Numbered from the stretch's first letter, positions 33,772 to 42,936 are shown. The stretch: DNA of 64,000 nucleotides from Flavobacteriales bacterium UBA7612 (GCA_002484335.1 DLJQ01000012.1:301304-365303), one strand, 5' to 3'. Made by a program: numbers and translations. The notes: generated by a model from the sequence alone, not told the origin.

Positions 33772-36057
33772 ATGAAAAAAATAATTTCTATAGCCTCTAT
33801 TTTTTTTATTCTTGGAATAAATTATTCATTTGGTCAACAGAATTTTTGGAATACAATATCATCTAAAAATTCAAAACAAGTATCAAGTCAAATAAAATCA
33901 AGATTACATACTCCAACTAAATCTTTAAAACTAGATTTAGCATATGATCGTCTAATAAATTATTTAAAAGAAACTAAAGGTTCATCTATACTTTTAAAAT
34001 TTCCAAATGATAAAGGTAGTTATAGTACTTATAAAATTGTAGAAACATCGAATTTTTCAATAGAATTACAATCTAAATTTCCTAATATAACATCATACAC
34101 AGGTTATGATGTTAATGATCAAAACCAAAGAATTAATTTCAGTATCTCTCCTGAATTTGGTTTATATGGATCAATAAATAATGGAACAAAAAATATTTTA
34201 ATTGATGTTTATACTCAAGATAAATCAAGATATATTATTTATGATAAAAGTGATTTAGTTAACAATACAACAGAATTTAAATGTGATATAGATGAAAATG
34301 AATCTGGCTTAGGATTAGATAATTTAAATTTCAAAGAATCAAAAATTATCTCTAGTAAAGCAAATGATGGAAACCTTAAAAAATTTAGATTAGCTATTAC
34401 TACTACAAAAGAATATTCTAATTATGTAATAGAACAAGCTGGTATCGAGTCTGGAACTACTGAAGAAAAAAAAGCTGCAATTTTAGCTGCAATTAATGTT
34501 TCAATGACTAGAATAAATAGTGTCTTAAAAAATGATGTTGGTGTTTTTCTCGAATTAATTCCTAATACTGACAAATTATTTTTTTTAAGTGGTAATACAT
34601 TCGACACTTCAAATTCTGAACAAATGATAGAAGAAAATATTGTTATTACAAATAACATTATTGGAGCAAGTAATTATGATATTGGACATTTATTCTTTCA
34701 AGTTAATGATGATAGTAATTCGAATGGTTTAGCATATACTCCTGCTGTATGTTATGATGATTATAAGGCTGGAGGAGTAACTGGAACTGTAGCTCCTGTA
34801 GGAGATGCATTCAACATAGATTATACTGCACATGAAATGGGACATCAATTTGGTGCTACTCATACACAGAATAATAATTGTAATAGAAGTTCTTCTGCAG
34901 CTGTAGAACCAGGAAGTGGATCTACAATAATGGCTTATACAGGTATATGTCCTCCTAATGTACAACAACACAGTGATGCTTATTATCATACCAAAAGTAT
35001 CGAAGAGATCCATTCCACATTAAACAAAATTTCTTGTGGGCAAAGTATCTCAACAACAAATAGCGCTCCTATAATAAATACAACTTTAGCTAGTTCCTAT
35101 ACCATACCAAATAGTACAGCATTTGCATTAAACGTATCTGCAACAGATACAAATAATGATGTACTTACATATACATGGGAACAAATGGATCCAGAAGTTT
35201 CTAACGTAACACCACCTATTTCTTCTAATACACAAGGACCCAATTTTAGATCATTTTCTCCTACAACAAATGGAATAAGATATTTTCCTAAATTAGAAAA
35301 AATAGTAAATAATCAACTAATTTATGATACGAATGATTATTATTCTTCAGTTTCAGATTACGATAAAAATAACTGGGAGATTATTCCAAATAATTCAAGA
35401 ACAATGAACTTCTCAGTAACTGTAAGAGATAATAATAGTAATGTTGGTTTAACAGCAAGAAAAGATGTAAAAGTTAGTTTTGCAAATGTTGGCCCATTTC
35501 AGGTTACATCACAAACAACGAATGAAAAATGGAATAAAAAATCAATCAAGAAAATTACCTGGGATGTTGCGGGGACAACTACAAATGGTATTAATACAAA
35601 AAATGTAAAAATACTTTTATCTACAAACGGAGGAGAAAGTTTTGATACAACACTAGCTGAATCTGTTCCTAATAATGGTTCTTATAGTTTTATAGTTCCT
35701 GAAACTATAGATAATACTGAACAAGCAAGAATTATGATAAAAGCTATTGATAATATTTTTTTAGCTATAAATTCAAGTAATTTCACAATTACATCATCAG
35801 ATCAAAATGAAACTGGATATTATATTGATATCTATCCTAATCCATCAAATGGAATAATCAATATCTCATATTCTGAAGATTTTATACAAGGTGAAATTTC
35901 TATTGTAAATATATTAGGACAAGTAGTCTATTCTAAACAATTAACTACTGATAAATTTCAAACAATAAATTTATCTAATCTTACAAATGGAGTCTATATT
36001 GTCACAGTTATTTTTGATGGGGAAATAACAACTAAAAAAATAATTATTAAAAAGTAA
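33772..36057 (+). CDS. Secreted reprolysin-like metalloprotease with T9SS sorting domain
   Basis: 761 residues. Signal peptide (about 1-21), a propeptide-like region to about 200, then a zinc protease domain with AHEMGHQFGATHTQ: His354, Glu355, His358, His364 form the metzincin HExxHxxGxxH motif. Beta-rich domains follow. The last 78 residues are a type-A T9SS C-terminal signal (DIYPNPSNGIINISYS, GEISIVNILGQVVYSKQL, NLTNGVYIVTVIFDGEITTK). It would cross the inner membrane by Sec and the outer membrane by the T9SS encoded at 19-24 kb in this window. Preceded by a small lipoprotein gene and closed by a terminator; the two-gene unit separates secG from groES. Confidence 0.94.
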   Translation: MKKIISIASIFFILGINYSFGQQNFWNTISSKNSKQVSSQIKSRLHTPTKSLKLDLAYDRLINYLKETKGSSILLKFPNDKGSYSTYKIVETSNFSIELQSKFPNITSYTGYDVNDQNQRINFSISPEFGLYGSINNGTKNILIDVYTQDKSRYIIYDKSDLVNNTTEFKCDIDENESGLGLDNLNFKESKIISSKANDGNLKKFRLAITTTKEYSNYVIEQAGIESGTTEEKKAAILAAINVSMTRINSVLKNDVGVFLELIPNTDKLFFLSGNTFDTSNSEQMIEENIVITNNIIGASNYDIGHLFFQVNDDSNSNGLAYTPAVCYDDYKAGGVTGTVAPVGDAFNIDYTAHEMGHQFGATHTQNNNCNRSSSAAVEPGSGSTIMAYTGICPPNVQQHSDAYYHTKSIEEIHSTLNKISCGQSISTTNSAPIINTTLASSYTIPNSTAFALNVSATDTNNDVLTYTWEQMDPEVSNVTPPISSNTQGPNFRSFSPTTNGIRYFPKLEKIVNNQLIYDTNDYYSSVSDYDKNNWEIIPNNSRTMNFSVTVRDNNSNVGLTARKDVKVSFANVGPFQVTSQTTNEKWNKKSIKKITWDVAGTTTNGINTKNVKILLSTNGGESFDTTLAESVPNNGSYSFIVPETIDNTEQARIMIKAIDNIFLAINSSNFTITSSDQNETGYYIDIYPNPSNGIINISYSEDFIQGEISIVNILGQVVYSKQLTTDKFQTINLSNLTNGVYIVTVIFDGEITTKKIIIKK

Positions 36058-36080
36058 TCTTAAATAACTATAATCAAATT

Positions 36081-36111
36081 ATGCCAAGCTTATGACAGCT
36101 TGGCATTTTTT
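36081..36111 (+). terminator. Terminator after the metalloprotease gene
   Basis: ATGCCAAGCT (36081-36090) with AGCTTGGCAT (36097-36106), 6-nt loop, then T-run. Confidence 0.9.
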
Positions 36112-36214
36112 ATTTTTTATCAATTAATTAACCTTTTAAAAATGGCAGAATTTTGCTATTGGCATGTTTTTAGTAATTTTATTTGGTATAATTTTAAAAT
36201 AAAAAAATACAGAT

Positions 36215-36493
36215 ATGTCACAATTAAACATTAAACCGTTAGCAGACAGAGTTGTTATTGAACCAGCTCCAGCAGAAACTAAAACTGCATCAGGAATTAT
36301 TATCCCAGATTCAGCAAAAGAAAAACCACAAGAAGGAATTGTAGTAGCTGTAGGAAATGGAAAAAAAGATGAACCATTAACAGTTGCTATTGGCGATAAA
36401 GTTCTTTATGGTAAATATTCTGGAACAGAATTAAAATTAGAAGGAAAAGATTACTTAATCATGCGTGAAGCAGACATTTTAGCAATCATCTAA
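36215..36493 (+). CDS. groES: Co-chaperonin GroES
   Basis: 92 residues, full length. IKPLADRVVIEP at the start, SGIIIPDSAKEKPQEGIVVA (mobile loop) and GDKVLYGKYSGTELKLEG, ending MREADILAII. Caps the GroEL chamber. Followed by groEL after 70 bp. No CIRCE-type inverted repeat is visible in the 36112-36214 leader. Confidence 0.98.
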   Translation: MSQLNIKPLADRVVIEPAPAETKTASGIIIPDSAKEKPQEGIVVAVGNGKKDEPLTVAIGDKVLYGKYSGTELKLEGKDYLIMREADILAII

Positions 36494-36563
36494 ATCTATA
36501 ATAAATTAAAAAATATAAAACAAGTACTTGTACTTTGTAAAATATACATAAAACATAAAAGAA

Positions 36564-38192
36564 ATGGCAAAAAATATAAAATTCGATATTGAATCAAGAG
36601 ACGCTTTAAAAAGAGGTGTTGATGCATTAGCAAATGCAGTAAAAGTAACTTTAGGACCAAAAGGTCGTAACGTAGTTTTAGAAAAATCTTTCGGAGCTCC
36701 ACATGTTACTAAAGATGGTGTTTCTGTTGCAAAAGAAATTGAATTAGAAGATCCAATCGAAAACTTAGGAGCACAAATGGTAAAAGAAGTTGCTTCTAAA
36801 ACAAATGATGTTGCTGGTGATGGTACAACGACTGCTACAGTATTAGCTCAAGCTATCGTTCGCGAAGGATTAAAGAATGTTGCTGCAGGTGCAAATCCAA
36901 TGGATTTAAAACGTGGTATCGACAAAGCTGTTGCTGCTGTTGTTGCTAACTTAAAAGAGCAATCTCAAGAAGTTGGTGATTCTTCAGAAAAAATTAAACA
37001 AGTTGCTTCTATTTCTGCAAATAATGACGAAACAATTGGAACTTTAATTGCTGAAGCTTTCTCTAAAGTAGGTAAAGAAGGAGTTATTACAGTTGAAGAA
37101 GCAAAAGGAACTGAAACTTATGTTGACGTTGTTGAAGGTATGCAATTCGACCGTGGATTCCAATCTCCATACTTTGTTACAAACACAGATAAAATGATTG
37201 CTGAGTTAGAAAATCCTTACATCTTATTATGTGAGAAAAAAATATCTAACTTACAAGAAATATTACCTTTATTAGAGCCTGTTGCTCAATCAGGTCGTCC
37301 ATTCTTAATTATTTCTGAAGAAGTTGAAGGACAAGCTTTAGCTACTTTAGTTGTTAACCGTCTAAGAGGTTCATTAAAAATCGCTGCTGTTAAAGCTCCA
37401 GGATTTGGTGACCGTCGTAAGGCAATGTTACAAGATATCGCTATCTTAACAGGTGGTACAGTTATTTCTGAAGAACAAGGAATCACTTTAGAAACTGCTA
37501 CTTTAGAAATGTTAGGTACTGCAGAAAGAGTTGTTATTGACAAAGACAATACAACAATTGTAAACGGAGCTGGAGATGCTGAGCAAATTAAAGGTCGTGT
37601 AAACCAAATTAAAGCTCAAATCGAAACAACAACTTCTGATTATGACCGCGAAAAATTACAAGAACGTTTAGCTAAATTAGCTGGTGGTGTTGCTGTATTA
37701 TACGTTGGTGCTGCTTCTGAAGTAGAAATGAAAGAAATCAAAGACCGTGTTGATGATGCTTTACATGCAACTCGTGCTGCTGTAGAAGAAGGTATCGTTG
37801 CTGGTGGTGGTGTTGCTTTTGTAAGAGCTTTAGCTACTTTAGCAGAAGTTGAAACTAGCCATGTAGATGAAATCACTGGTGTTAAAATCGTTAAACGTGC
37901 GATTGAAGAACCATTACGTCAAATTGTACACAATGCAGGTGGTGAAGGTTCTGTAGTTGTTGCAAAAGTAAAAGAAGGACAAGGAGACTTCGGTTACAAC
38001 GCAAAAACTGACGAATATGTAAACATGATCGAAGCTGGAGTTATTGACCCTACTAAAGTTGCTCGTGTTGCTCTAGAAAATGCTGCATCTGTTGCTGGTA
38101 TGTTAATTACTACTGAAGCTGTTGTTACAGAAATCAAATCTGACGAACCTGCTATGCCTCCAATGGGTGGTGGAATGCCAGGAATGATGTAA
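36564..38192 (+). CDS. groEL: Chaperonin GroEL
   Basis: 542 residues. VKVTLGPKGRNVVLEKSFG, NDVAGDGTTTATVLAQAI, ASISANNDETIG and the Gly/Met tail GGGMPGMM. ATP-dependent folding chamber working with GroES. Codon use looks biased toward high expression (fewer A/T-only codons than its neighbours), as expected. A strong terminator follows. Confidence 0.99.
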   Translation: MAKNIKFDIESRDALKRGVDALANAVKVTLGPKGRNVVLEKSFGAPHVTKDGVSVAKEIELEDPIENLGAQMVKEVASKTNDVAGDGTTTATVLAQAIVREGLKNVAAGANPMDLKRGIDKAVAAVVANLKEQSQEVGDSSEKIKQVASISANNDETIGTLIAEAFSKVGKEGVITVEEAKGTETYVDVVEGMQFDRGFQSPYFVTNTDKMIAELENPYILLCEKKISNLQEILPLLEPVAQSGRPFLIISEEVEGQALATLVVNRLRGSLKIAAVKAPGFGDRRKAMLQDIAILTGGTVISEEQGITLETATLEMLGTAERVVIDKDNTTIVNGAGDAEQIKGRVNQIKAQIETTTSDYDREKLQERLAKLAGGVAVLYVGAASEVEMKEIKDRVDDALHATRAAVEEGIVAGGGVAFVRALATLAEVETSHVDEITGVKIVKRAIEEPLRQIVHNAGGEGSVVVAKVKEGQGDFGYNAKTDEYVNMIEAGVIDPTKVARVALENAASVAGMLITTEAVVTEIKSDEPAMPPMGGGMPGMM

Positions 38193-38217
38193 TAACATCC
38201 TCAAAAATATATTTTAC

Positions 38218-38252
38218 AATCGTCTCGACTTTCAGTTGAGACGATTTTTTTA
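38218..38252 (+). terminator. Terminator after groEL
   Basis: AATCGTCTCGACT pairs with AGTTGAGACGATT (one G-U pair) around a TTC loop, followed by a T-run. Confidence 0.9.
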
Positions 38253-38279
38253 TTAAATTGTATTCAATAATTACATAAA

Positions 38280-38966
38280 ATGACAATCGCTGACCAAATT
38301 ATAAACTTCAATAAAAATTTAGAATACAAAGGAAATCTTCCCAAAGGTTTTCATGTACTAAATCCTTATTTAGATAATCCAGAAACAATACAAGTGATGG
38401 AAGAATTCTACCAGAAATTTTACAATGATACCAAACCAAGAAAATTTCTAATTGGTATCAATCCAAGTCGTCACGGTGCTGGTGTAACAGGCGTACCATT
38501 TACCGATACCAAACGATTACAAAGTGAATGTCATATTTCCATGAAATCTGCTCATACGCACGAATTATCTTCTGTTTATATTTATGATATGATTAATGAA
38601 TACGGCGGAGTAAAAGAATTCTATAATGATGTTTACATTAATTCTCCTTTTCCTCTTGCGATTACAAAAGAAACCAAAAATGGTTTCATCAATGCGAATT
38701 ATTATGACGATAAACAATTATTTGAGGATGTAAAACCATTTATGATAGAAAGTCTAAAACAACAAATCAATTTTAATATCGATTGTTCTCATGTTTTCGT
38801 ATTAGGAAAAAAGAATGCAGAATTTATAAAAAAGATAAACAAAGAAACTAACTTCTTCGATAAAATTACAGCTTTAGAACATCCAAGATATATCCAACAA
38901 TACAAATCAAAAGAAAAAGATTTATTCATAGATAAATATATAGTAGCACTGAAAAGTGATGACTAA
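38280..38966 (+). CDS. SMUG2-type uracil-DNA glycosylase family protein
   Basis: 228 residues. Contains the uracil-DNA-glycosylase motif region KFLIGINPSRHGAGVTGVPF (about 55-74) and a second motif LEHPRYIQQY near the C-terminus, both typical of the DUF4918/SMUG2 branch. Excises damaged or deaminated bases in base-excision repair, cytoplasmic. Single gene with the groEL terminator just upstream and a repeat element downstream. The family assignment is good; base specificity is unknown. Confidence 0.88.
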   Translation: MTIADQIINFNKNLEYKGNLPKGFHVLNPYLDNPETIQVMEEFYQKFYNDTKPRKFLIGINPSRHGAGVTGVPFTDTKRLQSECHISMKSAHTHELSSVYIYDMINEYGGVKEFYNDVYINSPFPLAITKETKNGFINANYYDDKQLFEDVKPFMIESLKQQINFNIDCSHVFVLGKKNAEFIKKINKETNFFDKITALEHPRYIQQYKSKEKDLFIDKYIVALKSDD

Positions 38967-38988
38967 TTTATTATAATTTTTAATTTCT

Positions 38989-39115
38989 GGGCGTTCCCTT
39001 ACGGTCGGGCTTTTCGTTACAATCTTTTCTAATTGGTCATTACTTTTCGATTTGGTCATTGAGGCTCTCGAAATGAATCCAATCAGAAAAGGATTTCCAC
39101 TACAATCCCTAACGC
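38989..39115 (+). repeat. Dispersed palindromic element (copy 3, complete)
   Basis: Typical copy: GGGCGTTCCCTTACGGTCGG at the left end, CGTTACAATCTTTTCTAATTGG and CCAATCAGAAAAGGATT as inner arms, loop with TCGATTTGGTCATTGAGGC, and CCACTACAATCCCTAACGC at the right end. It runs directly into the duplicated leader segment at 39087-39167. Confidence 0.8.
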
Positions 39116-39167
39116 AAAATATTCAAAAAAGTACCCTATATTTACGGATGTAAATAAGTTAGCTGCA
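39087..39167 (+). repeat. Duplicated leader segment, copy A
   Basis: From GAAAAGGATTTCCACTACAA through AACGC, then ATTCAAAAAAGTACCCTATA, TTTACGGATGTAAATAAG and TTAGCTGCAA. The same order recurs at 41407-41503 with an extra T/A-rich stretch. Each copy ends 14-22 bp before a start codon (39182, 41526). TATATTTA within it resembles a -7 box. Confidence 0.75.
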
Positions 39168-39181
39168 AGTAAACAAAAAAA

Positions 39182-40012
39182 ATGTGGAAAGAATACGAAT
39201 TAAAATTATTTGATTTTTTAAAAGAAATTTATCCTAAATGTGAGATTGAATATGATGATTCAATTTTTGGTATTTATAGTAATGTTGAGCGACAAATAGA
39301 TTTTGCAATTAGAGGGAATTTAGCTGGAAAAAGAATTCTTGGAATTGTAGATTGTAAATACTATAATAAAAATATCAATGTTAAAATTATCGAAAGTTTT
39401 ATTGGGATGATGCAGGATGTAAATGCTAATTTTGGTTTTATGATAACAAATCAAGGCTATTCTCAAGCAGCTAAAAATAGAGTAAAAAACTCCAATCTAA
39501 AATTAGATGTTCTAAAATTTAATGAGCTAAATGAAATCGAATTAACTTTAGATTATTTCTTCAATCAAAATATTAAGGGTTTACAACTTTCAAAATCGGA
39601 ATTTTTTAAAAGAAATAAACAAAATACTGGATATTTTGATGTAGAAAAATCTAACTACAAAAAAAGAGTAATTTACTATAGAGAAGGATTTGCTAATACT
39701 GAATATTTTGCATTTAAAAAACTCCTCGAAAATTCTGTTAGAGCTTTTAGAGATTTTGAACTACTTCAAGATATAAGTTTATTTATTCCAGCAAATAAAT
39801 GTGATAGTTCAACAAATTTTGCTGACAAAAAATATTTATACTCTTGTAAAATAACCAAATATGAAATTGAAAAATTTCTAAACACAAATATTGATTATTT
39901 AAGAGATGACATAATAAATTGGAGAACAGATTTTATTGATAAAATCTCAAAGGATATAATTATGAACTTCGCAAATCTGTATATAAAACAAACTGAATTA
40001 CAAATCTCATAA
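39182..40012 (+). CDS. Restriction-endonuclease-like (PD-(D/E)xK) protein
   Basis: 276 residues. N-terminal half looks like an Mrr/restriction-endonuclease fold: VERQIDFAIRG (Asp40), then GIVDCKYYNKNINVKIIESF with D57-C-K59 in the place of the usual (D/E)xK, and a Gln/Met-rich helix, ending MITNQGYSQAAKNR. The C-terminal half (about 140-276) is not recognised. No methylase or translocase gene accompanies it, so this would be a solo nuclease or a degraded island remnant. It follows leader copy A by 14 bp. Function uncertain; a nuclease acting on foreign or modified DNA is possible. Confidence 0.65.
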   Translation: MWKEYELKLFDFLKEIYPKCEIEYDDSIFGIYSNVERQIDFAIRGNLAGKRILGIVDCKYYNKNINVKIIESFIGMMQDVNANFGFMITNQGYSQAAKNRVKNSNLKLDVLKFNELNEIELTLDYFFNQNIKGLQLSKSEFFKRNKQNTGYFDVEKSNYKKRVIYYREGFANTEYFAFKKLLENSVRAFRDFELLQDISLFIPANKCDSSTNFADKKYLYSCKITKYEIEKFLNTNIDYLRDDIINWRTDFIDKISKDIIMNFANLYIKQTELQIS

Positions 40013-40075
40013 AAATTTGGAGCTAACCACTGACAGCTAGCCCAGAAACGTTGTACGCAATTATCCCAAAATACC

Positions 40076-40735
40076 ATGAAAAACAAACTACTAATAATTT
40101 TAACTCTAATACTTATTTCATCAATTATGTTATCTTTCAATATATTTAAATCAAATCCTGAAGAAGATTTTTGGAAATGGTTCGAAAAAAACGAAAAGTT
40201 TATTTACGAAAATGTTGAAAATAAAGATAAACAAGAAAAGGTATTTGATGACATAAGTAGCAGACTTCACAAAATCGACGAAAACTTAGTCTTTGAATTT
40301 AGTCCTATACACGAAAATAATATTCGGGAATTTTCAGTTTCTGCAGACGGAATTAAAGAAAGTTTTCCTGCTGTTGAGAAATTAATTGCTATAAGCCCCA
40401 GAATAAAAAATTGGCAATTTAACGCTTTTAGACAAAGAATTCCTAGAGATGAATTAACACTCGATTTTGGAAAATTTAAAATTGGCTATGATGATATTTA
40501 TTTTAGACATTCAACAAGTAATAATGAATTAGGAGTTGAGTTAAATATTAGAAATTACGATGAATCTGCCCAAATGCAAAATGCTATCTATGTATTATTA
40601 GATGGACTTTTAGGTGAGTATGATGTAACTATGAACATTAAGTGGATTGAGTGGGTTAAACTTGACGAAAATAATGTCGAAAACCTTGATAAACTAACAG
40701 AATTACGAGATTTAATAGATTCAAGAAAAAAATAA
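40076..40735 (+). CDS. Hypothetical protein with N-terminal membrane/signal segment
   Basis: 219 residues. N-terminal hydrophobic stretch (about 4-22, LLIILTLILISSIMLSFN), then EEDFWKWFEKNEKFIYENVE, a helical opening seen in several small uncharacterised proteins, and a mixed alpha/beta remainder with IKWIEWVKLDENN. No catalytic motif seen. The 63-bp gap before it (CTAACCACTGACAGCTAGCC, AACGTTGTACGCAATT) is less A/T-rich than its surroundings, which hints at a transferred segment. Function unknown. Confidence 0.6.
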   Translation: MKNKLLIILTLILISSIMLSFNIFKSNPEEDFWKWFEKNEKFIYENVENKDKQEKVFDDISSRLHKIDENLVFEFSPIHENNIREFSVSADGIKESFPAVEKLIAISPRIKNWQFNAFRQRIPRDELTLDFGKFKIGYDDIYFRHSTSNNELGVELNIRNYDESAQMQNAIYVLLDGLLGEYDVTMNIKWIEWVKLDENNVENLDKLTELRDLIDSRKK

Positions 40736-40787
40736 CAACTACACACAACATTGATTTGACACAACAACAGAGATAAGTCATAAAATA

Positions 40788-41276
40788 ATGTTTAAGCTTT
40801 CTAATCCGCTACTGTCTCAATTCACAAAAAACTTATGTATAATTTTGAAAAACTTCGATAAAATATTTTCCTTTAAGTCAATCAAAATAAACTTGACTAT
40901 TGTTTTGATTTTATTTTTCACGAACAATCTTTTCTCTCAAGATTGCATATTACCAAATGGAAAGTATAAAATAGAGTTTGACTACCAATTTGAAAAATAC
41001 CCAAAATTCGAATTTAGAATTTTAACTGACACTATTATATTTTATAAAAATGATACTAAAATCAAACGTAAAATCGAGAAAAAATTTGATTGTAGTTTGG
41101 TAATTGAAAAAGAAAAAATAGACGAAACAAATCTAACTTATGTCCAAAAAATGTTAAACAAACAAGACTTATTTTATACATTTAAAAAAATTAATAATTC
41201 TAAATTTGAATTTATTTATAGAGTCGATTTACACGTTATGATAAACTCAGGAAAATTTATAAAATTAAAAGATTAA
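40788..41276 (+). CDS. Hypothetical protein with internal signal-like segment
   Basis: 162 residues as called. A hydrophobic segment (TIVLILFFTNNLFSQ) sits at about 35-50, followed by DCILPNGKYKIEFDYQF, as if a signal peptide started further in. There is no in-frame ATG nearer to it, so either the first 30 residues are a long leader or the start uses a rare codon. The rest is beta-rich and Lys/Phe-rich; it may be a small periplasmic protein. Not recognised. Confidence 0.5.
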   Translation: MFKLSNPLLSQFTKNLCIILKNFDKIFSFKSIKINLTIVLILFFTNNLFSQDCILPNGKYKIEFDYQFEKYPKFEFRILTDTIIFYKNDTKIKRKIEKKFDCSLVIEKEKIDETNLTYVQKMLNKQDLFYTFKKINNSKFEFIYRVDLHVMINSGKFIKLKD

Positions 41277-41406
41277 TAAAAACATACCTCTTTAAAAGCT
41301 ATTTAAGGAAGTTTATTTTTTGTAGTTAGTTCATATAAAATATGTGTATGTAAAAAAACTATTTTAAAATTGTATTGAACAAGTTTAGCAAAGTCTGTTT
41401 GTTTTT

Positions 41407-41503
41407 GAAAAGGATTTCCACTACAATCCCTAACGCATTTTTTTTTGAAAAAACATTCAAAAAAGTACCCTATATTTAGGACTACAAATAAGTTAACTGC
41501 AAT
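41407..41503 (+). repeat. Duplicated leader segment, copy B (with partial palindromic element, copy 4)
   Basis: GAAAAGGATTTCCACTACAA...CTAACGC is the right half of the dispersed element without its left half. Then comes an insert of T/A-rich bases, ATTCAAAAAAGTACCCTATA, TTTAGGACTACAAATAAG and TTAACTGCAA, as in copy A. The Sel1 gene begins at 41526. Confidence 0.75.
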
Positions 41504-41525
41504 TTCACTAGCAAACTCATCATAA

Positions 41526-42161
41526 ATGAAAAAAATCGAAAATTTTGAAGATTGGAACAATTTATTAATTAAAAAAAATAAGAATGAATTTGAATTTTTA
41601 TTAATTGCCCAAATTTACGAAGACGGACTTTTTTCTGAAAATAATTTTGAAATTAAACAAAATTTTGAGAAAGCTTTCGAATGGTATTTAAAAGGTTCAA
41701 ATTTTAATTATTGTAAAATAAGAGTTGCTGATTATTTATCTGAAGGACTAGGATGTAAAAAAGACATTAATAAATCGATTGAACTTTACAACGAATTAAT
41801 TGCAGAAAATTTAAGTATTGCTGCATTTAATTTATCTACAATTTATCGTGATAAAAATGATTATATAAAAGTTTTTGAATTACTTTATAAAGTTTTTGAA
41901 ATTGATGGCATATTTCCGATTGAATTAGCCTTTCATCATTTATACGGATTAGGAACAAAAAAAGATAAATTGAAAGCCAAGGAAATTTTTTTAACCATAA
42001 TAAATCAAGCTGATGAATATTCCGTTTACGAAATTGAACAAGCTAACTATCAATTAGCATTATTATCATTAGAAAATAATGAAATTCAAAATGCAAAATT
42101 TTTACTTTCACAGAATGATAATGAAATTTCTAATGATTTACTAAACATTATTGGAAGATAA
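41526..42161 (+). CDS. Sel1-repeat protein
   Basis: 211 residues, cytoplasmic. At least three Sel1/TPR-like repeats: KAFEWYLKGSN, DYLSEGLGCKKDINKSIELY and HLYGLGTKKDKLKAKEIF (consensus G...G..kD..kA...y). Such solenoids bind other proteins; the partner is unknown. Preceded by leader copy B. Alone in this patch, so no functional context. Confidence 0.8.
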   Translation: MKKIENFEDWNNLLIKKNKNEFEFLLIAQIYEDGLFSENNFEIKQNFEKAFEWYLKGSNFNYCKIRVADYLSEGLGCKKDINKSIELYNELIAENLSIAAFNLSTIYRDKNDYIKVFELLYKVFEIDGIFPIELAFHHLYGLGTKKDKLKAKEIFLTIINQADEYSVYEIEQANYQLALLSLENNEIQNAKFLLSQNDNEISNDLLNIIGR

Positions 42162-42239
42162 AAAATTGCACCTGTATTAAAAATACGGAGTTTAAATGCT
42201 AAATTAAAAATCAGAGCAATCATTTTGTAAAAAGTTTTT

Positions 42240-42269
42240 GCAAAATCTTTCCACTACAATCTCTAACGC
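42240..42269 (+). repeat. Dispersed palindromic element, right-end fragment (copy 5)
   Basis: AAATCTTTCCACTACAATCTCTAACGC matches the right end of the complete copies with three differences. The rest of the element is missing. Confidence 0.6.
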
Positions 42270-42286
42270 AACGAATAGTTTTCGTT

Positions 42287-42885
42287 TCAACTATTTAATA
42301 ATTTATTCTTTTTAAATGGAATACCTTTTCTAATTAAATAAGAGTGGTAACTACTTGGAATATCATTTTGCCATTTTGGAAGTATTAGAATAATTAAAAT
42401 AACATCAAGTTGAGATATTATACCCAAAATTATTGTACTATAAAGAATAATTCCTCCATAATTAAATCCTATAATAGATAAGAAAGTTGAAAACAAAAAC
42501 AATCCCCATATTTTCGATAAAAAAGCATGTGTACAAGTTTCTTTTCTAAATTTTATAAAACTTATCAAATAACATAAACCTTCCATTATGACTAAAAACA
42601 AGATTCCAATCTTATGTTTTTCTATAATTTCAGGATTTAAAATATAGCAACTAAAACTAATCGATAACCAAAAAATTAAATCCACTTGACTATCAAGTCT
42701 TCTCATTTTTACTGTAGAAATGTTTTGTTTTCTAGCTATTATCCCATCAAAAATATCTGATATTAAACCTAAAACATCAAGGTAATAATAATACCTCGCG
42801 CTTTATCATCCAAATAGAATGCTGATAAAACTATAATTGGTGCAAATAATAATCTTAGGAAAATCAAAAGATATGGTATATTCAT
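42287..42885 (-). pseudogene. CDP-alcohol phosphatidyltransferase-like gene with a frameshift
   Basis: The minus strand from an ATG at 42885 encodes MNIPYLLIFLRLLFAP...KARGIIITLM and then stops. Shifting by one base at the run of four A (42771-42774; T4 on the coding strand) restores FLGLISDIFDGIIARKQ, then MRRLDSQVDLIFW and the remaining membrane helices down to 42287. DIFDGIIAR...RLDSQVD is the DxxDGxxAR...DxxxD catalytic motif of phospholipid head-group transferases. A 5-T run would make the gene intact, at about 200 codons. The intact product would be a small inner-membrane enzyme. Either a real inactivation, a phase-variable tract or a sequencing error; the glycine usual before the third Asp is not conserved. 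Confidence 0.75.
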
Positions 42886-42936
42886 ATATCAAATATAATT
42901 TATTTAATATATAAAAATTTTATCATAATCTATCAA

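Noticed and set aside
34729..35013. Minus-strand ORF of 94 codons opposite the metalloprotease
   Set aside because: Antisense shadow of the zinc-site region; low-complexity Tyr/Ser/Ile translation typical of A/T-rich antisense frames.
36112..36214. CIRCE/HrcA operator or clear promoter upstream of groES
   Set aside because: No TTAGCACTC-N9-GAGTGCTAA-like repeat found, and only imperfect promoter boxes (TTTATTTG).
38989..39115. Small RNA gene in the repeat elements
   Set aside because: The strong hairpins would suit a structured RNA, but eleven variable copies in both orientations without promoters or T-runs fit a dispersed repeat better.
40013..40075. attC-like integron site
   Set aside because: AACGTTGTACGC and nearby short inverted bits suggested one, but I could not find properly spaced paired core sites; base composition alone is not enough.
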